A stretch of DNA of 8,019 nt, taken from positions 1 to 8,019 of the forward strand of contig JAFDHW010000091.1 of the NCBI GenBank assembly GCA_019308705.1, written 5' to 3'. The translations under genes were made by a program, and so were the position numbers. This DNA comes from Deltaproteobacteria bacterium (GTDB taxonomy: Bacteria > Desulfobacterota > Desulfobacteria > Desulfobacterales > Desulfatibacillaceae). Shown in pieces: positions 1 to 5,620 of this stretch (positions within the stretch are counted from its first letter, which is position 1; every line of letters starts with the position of its first letter). Under the pieces are notes generated by a model. The model had not been told where the DNA came from. It was given only the letters and a program-made list of their open reading frames with translations, and ran no database searches.

Positions 1-137
1 TGAGGAATTTTGCCCGAATGGCAGAATTCCTCAAATAATCAGACTGCCTTTGGCGCAAGACCCGAAAAACAGCTCCAACGGATTGAAAATAACGAAAAAT
101 TCGATCTCGGGCAAAATTGCTCATGAATAATCCGGGC
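1..137. mobile_element. MITE-like element, copy 1 (left end outside window)
   Basis: This is a non-coding repeat that recurs at 3560-3696 with 131 of 137 positions identical and no gaps. The six differences (45, 47, 84, 89, 90, 93) are all central; both ends are unchanged. The right terminal inverted repeat is at 107-137; 14 bp of the left end lie before base 1. Positions 1-33 form a hairpin (arms 1-14 and 20-33, loop CGAAT). The sequence after the element is CTAACAG, so the right flank begins TA. There is no transposase, so it would be non-autonomous. It ends 25 bp before the moxR-like start codon and therefore forms that gene's leader DNA. The parent insertion sequence family cannot be named from this window. 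Confidence 0.8.
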
Positions 138-150
138 TAACAGCCTCACA

Positions 151-156
151 AAGGAG
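151..156 (+). promoter_or_regulatory. Ribosome binding site of the moxR-like gene
   Basis: AAGGAG lies 6 bases before the ATG at 163. It is a near-ideal Shine-Dalgarno sequence, it supports this start, and it lies just outside the MITE-like element. Confidence 0.85.
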
Positions 157-162
157 AAAACG

Positions 163-1005
163 ATGGCTTCCCTACCGCGTTTCGAAGGAGACGCCAAATA
201 CGTCCTGGACGAGGAACTGGCCAGGATCGTGAACATTTCCATGGCCCTGGAGATGCCCTTGCTGCTCAAGGGCGAGCCGGGCACGGGCAAGACCATGCTG
301 GCCTACGCCATTGCCCACGCCTTGAAGATGCCTCTTCTGGTCCTGAACGTGAAATCCAGCATGAAGCTGGTGGACTGCCTGTACCAGTACGACACCCTGA
401 CCCGGCTCAACGACTCCCGGTTCGGCGATTCTTCCCGCGACGTGTCCAACATCGAGCACTACATCCGCATGGGCAAGATCGGCCAGGCCTTCACCGCGGA
501 GGAGCGCACCGTACTCTTGATCGACGAGATCGACAAGGCGGACACGGATTTCCAGGACGACATGCTCGACGTGCTGGACCAGATGGAATTCGACATCATC
601 GAGGTGGACAAGAGGATCAAGGCCAAGCATAGGCCGGTTATCATCATCACGTCCAACGCCAAGAAGGACCTGTCCGACCCGTTCCTGGGCCGGTGCAACT
701 TCCACCACATCGCGTTTCCGGATCCGGGCATGATGGAGAGGATCGTGAAGGTGCACTTTCCCGACATCTCCCAGAAGCTGGCTTCCGCGGCCATCCGGAC
801 CTTCTACCGGCTCCGGGAGCTAAACGGCATCGAGAAGAAGCCCGCAACCCGGGAGCTTATCAACTGGATCCGGGCCCTTTCCGCAGACGGCGGGTTCGAC
901 CCCCGGCAACTGGATGCCGGGAACATTCCCTACCTGGGCGTTCTGTTCAAAAAGAGCCCGGACTTTGCCCGCGCCACCACCCATGTGAAGCGGCATTTCG
1001 CGTAA
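163..1005 (+). CDS. MoxR-family AAA+ ATPase
   Basis: This 280-residue protein is a cytoplasmic AAA+ ATPase of the MoxR type. Visible motifs are Walker A GEPGTGKT (37-44), Walker B VLLIDEID (117-124), sensor 1 ITSN (162-165), a probable arginine finger in FLGRC (R177), and a sensor 2-like PATRELINW (227-235). MoxR ATPases are known as chaperones that mature or load cofactors into other proteins, nearly always with a VWA-domain partner. That partner follows here after only 6 bp, so the two are very likely one operon. The start is supported by AAGGAG at 151-156. No client enzyme (such as CO dehydrogenase, nitric oxide reductase or Rubisco) is encoded in the window, so the substrate is unknown. 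Upstream DNA is the MITE-like element and no convincing promoter is visible. The family call is firm; the specific role is not. Confidence 0.93.
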   Translation: MASLPRFEGDAKYVLDEELARIVNISMALEMPLLLKGEPGTGKTMLAYAIAHALKMPLLVLNVKSSMKLVDCLYQYDTLTRLNDSRFGDSSRDVSNIEHYIRMGKIGQAFTAEERTVLLIDEIDKADTDFQDDMLDVLDQMEFDIIEVDKRIKAKHRPVIIITSNAKKDLSDPFLGRCNFHHIAFPDPGMMERIVKVHFPDISQKLASAAIRTFYRLRELNGIEKKPATRELINWIRALSADGGFDPRQLDAGNIPYLGVLFKKSPDFARATTHVKRHFA

Positions 1006-1011
1006 CCAACC

Positions 1012-2205
1012 ATGTTCATTCAATTTTTCTACACGCTGCGCGAGTCCGGCATTCCCGTGTCGCCCACGGCGTTCCTCACCTTCCAGCGGGCGCTGGACCA
1101 GGGCCTGGTCAACAGCCTGGACGACTTCTACATCGCCGCACGGGCCACCCTGGTCAAGAGCGAGCGCTACTTCGACCTGTTCGACCAGGTGTTCTCCCAC
1201 CACTTCGAGGGCGCGGAACTGCCGGACAACGAGGCCATGCACCTAGACGAGGCTCTGCGCGCGCTCCTGGACCAATGGCTTGCCGATCCCAAGGAACTGG
1301 CCGACCTGCTGGACATGGACGAATCCGCCATAAGCCGGCTTTCGCCGGACGAGCTCATCGAGTACTTCAAACAGCGGCTGCAGGAACAGAACGGCCGCCA
1401 CGACGGAGGCAACCGGTGGATCGGCACAGGCGGCACCTCGCCCGTGGGGCATTCCGGCTACCACCCCGGCGGCATGCGCGTGGGCGGGGTCTCCAGGAAC
1501 AAGAGCGCGGTCAAGGTGGCCATGGAGCGGCGCTACAAGGATTACTCCCTGGAAGGCCCCCTGCGCGAGGCGCTCATGGCCGAGGCGTTGAAAAGGCTTA
1601 GGAACCTTCGTCCCGCCGGGCCCAAGGACCAGGTCAACGTGGACGAGACCATCTACCAGACCACCAGGAACGCCGGGGAAATCGAAATCGTCTTCGATCG
1701 CAGCTTGAAGGACAAGCTCAAGGTGATCCTGGCCGTGGACAACGGCGGGTGGTCCATGGACCCGTACATTCCCCTGGTCCAGACCCTGTTCGACCACGCC
1801 AAGGCCCAGTTCAAGGAAATCAAGACCTTGTTCTTTCACAACACGGTCTACGACACCCTGTGGGAGGATCCGGCCCGGCGGCAAAAGCCCGTGAAGGTCC
1901 GGGAGATGGGGCGCATGGACCCGGAAACCCGGCTCATCATGGTGGGCGACGCCTCCATGGCGCCCTTTGAACTCATGGCCCGGGACGGCTCCATCTACAT
2001 GGACGAAAGAAGCGGCCGGGCCAGCATCGAGCAACTGCAATTTCTGGCCGAAACCTTCCCCCACAACGTGTGGCTCAATCCCGTGCCCGCGCGCAGGTGG
2101 GGGTATACCCGCACCATCGGCGTCATCCGGGAGGTCTTTCCCATGTTCGAGCTGACCATCGACGGCCTGGAAGCCGCGGTGGACCACCTGACGAAAAAGA
2201 ACTGA
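1012..2205 (+). CDS. VWA domain protein, CoxE-like partner of the MoxR ATPase
   Basis: This 397-residue protein resembles the CoxE-like VWA family that pairs with MoxR ATPases. The N-terminus (residues 1-60, beginning MFIQFFYTLRESGIPVSP) is typical of that family and is helical. A Gly/His-rich linker follows (about 127-160), then a VWA fold from about 225. The position where the metal-binding MIDAS motif DxSxS is expected reads DNGGWS (243-248), so the canonical serines are partly missing. A second conserved strand is LIMVGDASM (308-316). No signal peptide or membrane segment is seen, which suggests a cytoplasmic protein. The start is 6 bp after the ATPase stop and has no clear Shine-Dalgarno sequence, which suggests translational coupling. 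By analogy it would recruit the ATPase to a client protein; the client is not identifiable here. Confidence 0.88.
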   Translation: MFIQFFYTLRESGIPVSPTAFLTFQRALDQGLVNSLDDFYIAARATLVKSERYFDLFDQVFSHHFEGAELPDNEAMHLDEALRALLDQWLADPKELADLLDMDESAISRLSPDELIEYFKQRLQEQNGRHDGGNRWIGTGGTSPVGHSGYHPGGMRVGGVSRNKSAVKVAMERRYKDYSLEGPLREALMAEALKRLRNLRPAGPKDQVNVDETIYQTTRNAGEIEIVFDRSLKDKLKVILAVDNGGWSMDPYIPLVQTLFDHAKAQFKEIKTLFFHNTVYDTLWEDPARRQKPVKVREMGRMDPETRLIMVGDASMAPFELMARDGSIYMDERSGRASIEQLQFLAETFPHNVWLNPVPARRWGYTRTIGVIREVFPMFELTIDGLEAAVDHLTKKN

Positions 2206-2239
2206 ACAACGGAAATTTTGCCGGGAACACAGGTAGGGT

Positions 2240-2269
2240 TTGACTTTTGAGGGTCTTTCCCGGTATGAA
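2240..2269 (+). promoter_or_regulatory. Candidate sigma70-type promoter for the Crp/Fnr gene
   Basis: TTGACT (2240-2245, five of six consensus bases) is followed after 18 bp by TATGAA (2264-2269, four of six). It lies in the 102-bp gap between the VWA gene and the regulator, about 40 bp before the GTG start. It would give the regulator its own transcript. No Crp-type palindrome (TGTGA/TCACA) was seen beside it, so autoregulation is not supported. Confidence 0.45.
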
Positions 2270-2307
2270 CATCTTCTATCCTGTGGACCCCCCTGCGGAG
2301 CATTCGC

Positions 2308-2988
2308 GTGGAAGCCAAGGACCTCCTGACCAAGATTCCCCTGTTCCAGACGCTCACCCCCGAGGACCTGGAAGACTTGGCGGGCCTTTTGCGGTTCCAG
2401 AAGGTTCGGGCCGGAGAGGTGCTGTTCCGCAAGGGGAGCGAAGGCACCACCCTGTACATCATCCAGAAAGGATGCGTGAAGATCGTTCTTCCCTCCAGGC
2501 TGGGGGATGAAATGATCATCACCCTGTTCACCGCGGGCGAGTTTTTCGGCGAGCTTTCCATCTTGGACGGCATGCCCCGGTCCGCGGACGCAGTGGCAGT
2601 GGAGCCCACGGAACTGCTTTTGCTCAGCAGGAATGACTTTTTGCATTTCCTGAAGAAAAACGACGCGGCCATGCAGGATATTCTGGGCTGTCTCTCCGCC
2701 CGGCTGAGGAAAACGGACGACCTTCTGGAGGATTCCAGCTTTCTCAATATTCCCGCGCGCTTTGCCAAGAAAATCATACAGCTCGGCGAGATGTTCGGAA
2801 AAAAGGACGGCAACACCATGGAGATTCACCTCCGCCTGACCCAGAAGGACCTGGCGGACATGGTGGGCGCCACCCGGGAGAGCATCAACAAGGAGCTGCG
2901 CGTGCTCCGGGAAAAGAACATCATCTACACCGACGGCAAGGTGTTACGCATAAACGACGTCGCCCGCCTTTCCAGGAGGATCCGTTAA
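2308..2988 (+). CDS. Crp/Fnr-family transcriptional regulator
   Basis: This 226-residue protein has the Crp/Fnr layout: an N-terminal cyclic-nucleotide-binding beta-roll (about 10-115), a dimerisation helix (about 118-155) and a C-terminal winged helix-turn-helix (about 177-212). The phosphate-binding cassette reads FGELSILDGMPRSA (80-93). It keeps the glutamate (E82), arginine (R91) and serine (S92) that contact cAMP in E. coli CRP, so nucleotide binding is plausible. The recognition helix region is VGATRESINKEL (186-197). There is no N-terminal cysteine cluster (only C56 and C128), so it is not an Fnr-type iron-sulfur oxygen sensor. Translation starts at GTG, with GGAG at 2297-2300, 7 bases upstream. 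A promoter-like sequence precedes it. Its targets are unknown; proximity alone suggests a link to the MoxR/VWA operon. Confidence 0.93.
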   Translation: MEAKDLLTKIPLFQTLTPEDLEDLAGLLRFQKVRAGEVLFRKGSEGTTLYIIQKGCVKIVLPSRLGDEMIITLFTAGEFFGELSILDGMPRSADAVAVEPTELLLLSRNDFLHFLKKNDAAMQDILGCLSARLRKTDDLLEDSSFLNIPARFAKKIIQLGEMFGKKDGNTMEIHLRLTQKDLADMVGATRESINKELRVLREKNIIYTDGKVLRINDVARLSRRIR

Positions 2989-3070
2989 AGACCAAGCAGC
3001 TTTTCCTCCGCCGCCCCCTTTTTTTTCAGGAAATCACGATAACCCCGGAAACCCTGTTGGACCCATGCCC

Positions 3071-3076
3071 AAGGAG
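3071..3076 (+). promoter_or_regulatory. Ribosome binding site that fixes the start of the small Lys-rich gene
   Basis: AAGGAG lies 6 bases before the ATG at 3083. An in-frame ATG at 3065 is upstream of this site and has no good Shine-Dalgarno sequence of its own, so 3083 is the preferred start. Confidence 0.75.
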
Positions 3077-3082
3077 TCTGTC

Positions 3083-3244
3083 ATGGGCAAGAAGAGCCTG
3101 ACAAAATCCCCAGGGAACACCGGCGGAGAGGCGGAGGACAAGAAGCGCCGGGCCTCTGAAAAGCAAGCCGCGGAAAAGAAGGCGGCAGCCGGCAAAACAA
3201 GGGCCAGGAAGCCCACGGCGCCCGGCAGGCCCAAAAGGCCCTGA
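3083..3244 (+). CDS. Small Lys/Ala/Arg-rich protein, probable N-terminal part of a frame-shifted gene
   Basis: This is a 53-residue reading frame with a strong ribosome binding site. It encodes a highly basic, low-complexity sequence of Lys, Ala, Arg and Pro (for example EKQAAEKKAAAGKTRARKPT at 26-45), like the disordered basic tails of nucleic-acid-associated proteins. No family is recognised. It ends at TGA (3242-3244) in the context CCC TGA C. The reading frame one base forward is open from 3102 through 3536 and looks coding from about 3243 on. The simplest reading is one protein of about 150 residues (basic disordered N-terminus plus helical C-terminus), made either by +1 frameshifting or interrupted by a one-base indel. 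It follows the Crp/Fnr gene by 94 bp on the same strand. Confidence 0.6.
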   Translation: MGKKSLTKSPGNTGGEAEDKKRRASEKQAAEKKAAAGKTRARKPTAPGRPKRP

Positions 3245-3245
3245 C
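3236..3245 (+). other. Candidate +1 frameshift site (CCC TGA C) or one-base indel
   Basis: The zero-frame codons are AGG CCC TGA, followed by C. If the proline tRNA slips from CCC to CCT, reading continues with GAC CAG GAA and stays open to 3536. CCC-UGA is an established +1 slippery combination (for example in Listeria phage PSA), and UGAC is the weak stop context used in prfB. The alternative is one extra base just upstream, for example in the AAAA run at 3233-3236; removing one A would also join the frames. Confidence 0.5.
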
Positions 3246-3338
3246 CAGGAAGGGGGGCCGGACTTCGAGGCTGCCAAGGCGCACCTGCAAAGGGCCCTGC
3301 GCCACGCGGCGGCCGGGGAAAAGCAGAAGATCCGGGAA

Positions 3339-3536
3339 ATGCTGAGGCAGGTGAATTTTGACATGTTCATCCACCAGGTGGACGAGTTCTTGTCCGCCCG
3401 GGCGGCCGGCCCGATCCGGGAAGCGGAAGAATCCCTTCAGCAGGCCCTCAGCCTGGCCACCACCCCGGAGCAGGAGCGTATCGTGGAACAGCGCCGGGAA
3501 AGAACGGAGCGCGCTCTGGAGGCCCTGGAAGAATAG
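3339..3536 (+). CDS. Small helical hypothetical protein, probable C-terminal part of the 3083 gene
   Basis: From the first ATG this frame gives 65 residues, but that ATG has no convincing Shine-Dalgarno sequence. The same frame is open upstream, and codons from 3243 look coding (GC-rich third positions, PDFEAAKAHLQRALRHAA). No ATG, GTG or TTG precedes 3339 in the frame after the stop at 3099. The 97 codons from 3243 to 3533 predict a charged, almost wholly helical sequence rich in Glu, Arg, Ala and Gln. It probably forms helical hairpins or a coiled coil (for example AEESLQQALSLATTPEQERI). No family is recognised. It most likely continues the basic N-terminus encoded at 3083-3244. It ends 9 bp before the second MITE-like element. 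Confidence 0.55.
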   Translation: MLRQVNFDMFIHQVDEFLSARAAGPIREAEESLQQALSLATTPEQERIVEQRRERTERALEALEE

Positions 3537-3545
3537 AAGGGACTA

Positions 3546-3696
3546 GCCCGGATTATTCATGAGGAATTTTGCCCGAATGGCAGAATTCCTCAAATAATCA
3601 GACCGTCTTTGGCGCAAGACCCGAAAAACAGCTCCAACGGATCGAAACGAAAGAAAAATTCGATCTCGGGCAAAATTGCTCATGAATAATCCGGGC
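3546..3696. mobile_element. MITE-like element, copy 2 (complete, 151 bp)
   Basis: This complete copy has terminal inverted repeats at 3546-3576 and 3666-3696 that match at 30 of 31 positions, each beginning GCCCGGATTATTCATGAG at its outer end. The flanks are ACTA before and TAGC after, compatible with a 2-bp TA duplication, or with a 4-bp CTAG duplication if the element is taken two bases shorter. It is visibly richer in A/T than its neighbours and contains no plausible gene. It fills almost all of the space between the converging small gene (stop at 3536) and ATPase gene (stop at 3698-3696). Candidate parents are TA-duplicating Tc1/mariner-type (IS630) elements or 4-bp-duplicating families such as IS1380; the sequence here does not decide. 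Confidence 0.85.
3551..3599 (+). repeat. Subterminal hairpin of the MITE-like element
   Basis: An inner stem pairs 3560-3573 with 3579-3592 (14 pairs including one G-T) around the loop CGAAT. An outer stem pairs GATTATT (3551-3557) with AATAATC (3593-3599). The only interruption is a 2-base CA bulge at 3558-3559. The whole left terminal repeat except its first bases is absorbed in this structure. The inner stem is unchanged in copy 1 (1-33). There is no T-run after it, so it is not a standard intrinsic terminator. Confidence 0.75.
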
Positions 3697-4652
3697 TAGC
3701 CGTAGAGGTGGCACCACACCCGGCCCGCGCCCTGCTGGCGTCCGGCCGGGGTCGTGGTCCTGCACACGTCCATGGCCTGGGGGCACCGGGGGTGGAATCC
3801 GCACCCGGGCGGAGGGTTGGCAGGGGAGGGCGGCTCTCCGGGCAGCACGATGCGCTCGCGCTTTTCCCGGCCCGGCCGGGGCACCGCGGAAAGGAGCGCC
3901 CGGGTGTAGGGGTGCCTGGGGTTGTTCAATACCTCTTTGGTGGGCCCGGTTTCCACGATCTTGCCCAGGTACATGACCGCCGTGTCTTTGGCCACCGCGG
4001 AAACCACGGCTAGGTCGTGGGAGATGAACAGGTAGGACAGGGAAAGCTCCGCCTGGAGCCTCAGCAGAAGCTTGATCACCTGGGCCTGGACCGACACGTC
4101 CAGGGCGCTCACCGCCTCGTCGCACACCACCAGTTCCGGGTGCAGGCTGATGGCCCGGGCCACGGAGAGCCGCTGCCTTTGCCCCCCGGAAAACTCGTGG
4201 GGGTAGCGGTACATGGCCTCTTTGTCCATGCCCACCTGGGAGAGCAGGTTGGCCGCCGCCTCCTCCCGCGTGCCCTTGAGCATCCCATGCTCTTCCAGCC
4301 CCTCGGTGATGATGTCCATGGCCGTCATCCGGGGGTTCAAGGAGGAAAACGGGTCCTGGAAGATCATCTGGATGCGCTTTCTCCACTTCCTTGGCCTGTT
4401 TATCCCAGGCAAGGGCTCGCCGTGAAACAGCATCTTTCCCTCACGGGCTTGTTCGAGGCCGGCCAGGGTGCGGCCCAGCGAGGTCTTGCCGCACCCGGAT
4501 TCACCCACCAGCCCCAGGGTTTGGCCCTTTTCCAGGGTCAGCGACACCCCGTCCACGGCCTTGATGTATCCCCTGGTGCGGTTCAAGACGCCCCGGCGGA
4601 TGGGGTACCAGGTCTTCAACTCCCGGATTTCCAGCAAGGGTTTTTTGCTCAT
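3696..4652 (-). CDS. Peptide ABC transporter ATPase, OppF/DppF-like (second half of a split YejF)
   Basis: This 318-residue ATPase energises peptide import at the inner membrane with the partner ATPase and the two permeases. It shows Walker A GESGCGKT (50-57), Q-loop IFQDP (97-101), signature FSGGQRQR (154-161), Walker B VVCDE (175-179) and switch histidine H212. The C-terminal extension of peptide/nickel ABC ATPases carries HPYTRALL (247-254) and four cysteines (C284, C290, C297, C314), the pattern linked to an iron-sulfur cluster in some Opp ATPases. Its ATG (4652-4650) overlaps the previous stop as ATGA, with AAAGGA upstream; longer in-frame starts would run into the upstream gene. Its TAG stop (3698-3696) uses the first base beyond the coding text from the MITE-like element's edge. 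Length is normal for the family, so it is probably intact. Confidence 0.93.
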   Translation of the reverse strand: MSKKPLLEIRELKTWYPIRRGVLNRTRGYIKAVDGVSLTLEKGQTLGLVGESGCGKTSLGRTLAGLEQAREGKMLFHGEPLPGINRPRKWRKRIQMIFQDPFSSLNPRMTAMDIITEGLEEHGMLKGTREEAAANLLSQVGMDKEAMYRYPHEFSGGQRQRLSVARAISLHPELVVCDEAVSALDVSVQAQVIKLLLRLQAELSLSYLFISHDLAVVSAVAKDTAVMYLGKIVETGPTKEVLNNPRHPYTRALLSAVPRPGREKRERIVLPGEPPSPANPPPGCGFHPRCPQAMDVCRTTTPAGRQQGAGRVWCHLYG

Positions 4653-5620
4653 GGCACAAATTCCTTTGCCAGAAAGCAGGCGGACCGGCGGCCGCCGCCC
4701 AGGTCCATGAGGGGCGGCTGTTCCCTCCGGCAGCGGTCGAACGCGTCCGGGCACCGGTCGTTGAACCGGCACCCCGCGGGAAAGTTCAGCGCGCTGGGCA
4801 CCTGCCCGGATATGGCGTACAGCTCGCCGCCGTCGATGGTGGGCATGGATTTCAAGAGCTCCCGGGTGTAGGGGTGGGCCGGCGTGTTGAACAGGTCTTT
4901 TACCGGGGCCTGCTCCACGATCTTTCCCGCGTACATGACCAGCACCCGGTCGCAGGTCTCCCAGATCACGCCCAGGTCGTGGGTGATGAGCAGGATGGAA
5001 GTCTTGTCTTTCCGCATCTCGGACAACAGTTCGAAGATCTGCGCGCTGGTGGTCACGTCCAGGGCCGTGGTGGGCTCGTCCGCGATGATGAGATGCGGGT
5101 CCAGCATCATGGCCATGGCGATCATCACCCGCTGCTGCATGCCCCCGGAAAGCTCGTAGGGGTAGGCCAGCGAGGTTTCCTTGGGGTCCGGGATGCCCAT
5201 TTTGCCGAGCCAGGCCTCGGCCTGGGCCATGGCCTCTTTTTTCCCGGCCCGTCCATGGACCAAAAGCGCCTCGGCCAACTGCGCGCCCACCCGGTGCAGG
5301 GGCGAAAGCGCGGTCATGGGGTCCTGGAAGATCATGGAGATACGGTTTCCCCGCACCTGGCGAAGCTTCTCCCGGGACAGGGAAAGCAGGTCCCGGCCCT
5401 GGTAGATCACCTTTCCGGACACCAGCCGTCCGGGCGGGGAGGGGATCAGCGACAGGATGCTCATGGCCGTGACCGACTTGCCGCACCCGGATTCGCCCAC
5501 CAGGCCCAGGACCTCGTTTTCCATGACGGAAAAGCCCACGGAATCCACGGCCGTGACCACGCCGTCGTCCGTGTCAAAGACCACCTTCAGGTCCTGTATG
5601 TCCACCAGGGGCGCGCTCAT
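4649..5620 (-). CDS. Peptide ABC transporter ATPase, OppD/DppD-like (first half of a split YejF)
   Basis: This 323-residue ATPase is the other nucleotide-binding subunit of the importer. Motifs are Walker A GESGCGKS (42-49), Q-loop IFQDP (97-101), signature LSGGMQQR (157-164), Walker B LIIADEP (177-183) and switch histidine H214. The C-terminal extension has HPYTRELL (249-256) and cysteines C284, C290, C297 and C315, matching its partner. E. coli YejF is one protein with both ATPase halves; here they are separate genes as in Opp and Dpp systems. The start overlaps the yejE-like stop as ATGA (5620-5617), and its own stop overlaps the next start in the same way. This suggests coupled translation and equal amounts of both subunits. 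Confidence 0.93.
   Translation of the reverse strand: MSAPLVDIQDLKVVFDTDDGVVTAVDSVGFSVMENEVLGLVGESGCGKSVTAMSILSLIPSPPGRLVSGKVIYQGRDLLSLSREKLRQVRGNRISMIFQDPMTALSPLHRVGAQLAEALLVHGRAGKKEAMAQAEAWLGKMGIPDPKETSLAYPYELSGGMQQRVMIAMAMMLDPHLIIADEPTTALDVTTSAQIFELLSEMRKDKTSILLITHDLGVIWETCDRVLVMYAGKIVEQAPVKDLFNTPAHPYTRELLKSMPTIDGGELYAISGQVPSALNFPAGCRFNDRCPDAFDRCRREQPPLMDLGGGRRSACFLAKEFVP

Noticed and set aside
126..131. AATAAT in the right end of the element as a -10 box for the moxR-like gene
   Set aside because: No acceptable -35 sequence lies at 16-18 bp spacing.
2213..2225. Resemblance of GGAAATTTTGCCGGG after the VWA gene to the element's GGAATTTTGCCCG
   Set aside because: The match is only about ten bases, with no further similarity to the element on either side, so chance is sufficient.
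1243..2829. A 528-codon minus-strand open frame across the VWA and Crp genes
   Set aside because: It is the GC-rich third-position shadow of two well-supported plus-strand genes; its protein is His/Gly/Pro-rich with no recognisable motif.
2974..3027. Possible terminator after the Crp gene (eight T at 3019-3026)
   Set aside because: The only pairing found is a weak GGAGGA/TCCTCC with a 23-base loop, and it does not lie directly before the T-run.
3598..3720. Minus-strand frames reading into the MITE-like elements, giving similar peptides in both copies
   Set aside because: They are long shadow frames that happen to end inside the repeat. The similarity reflects the repeated DNA, not a conserved gene.
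4112..4125. Walker B of the last ATPase reads DEAVSALD in place of DEPVSALD
   Set aside because: Alanine at this position is common in OppF/DppF-type ATPases, and the catalytic glutamate is kept.
3696..5486. A 596-codon open frame extending the last ATPase upstream
   Set aside because: The added part is antisense-frame shadow of the OppD-like gene. The ATG at 4652 has a Shine-Dalgarno sequence and starts a complete ATPase.
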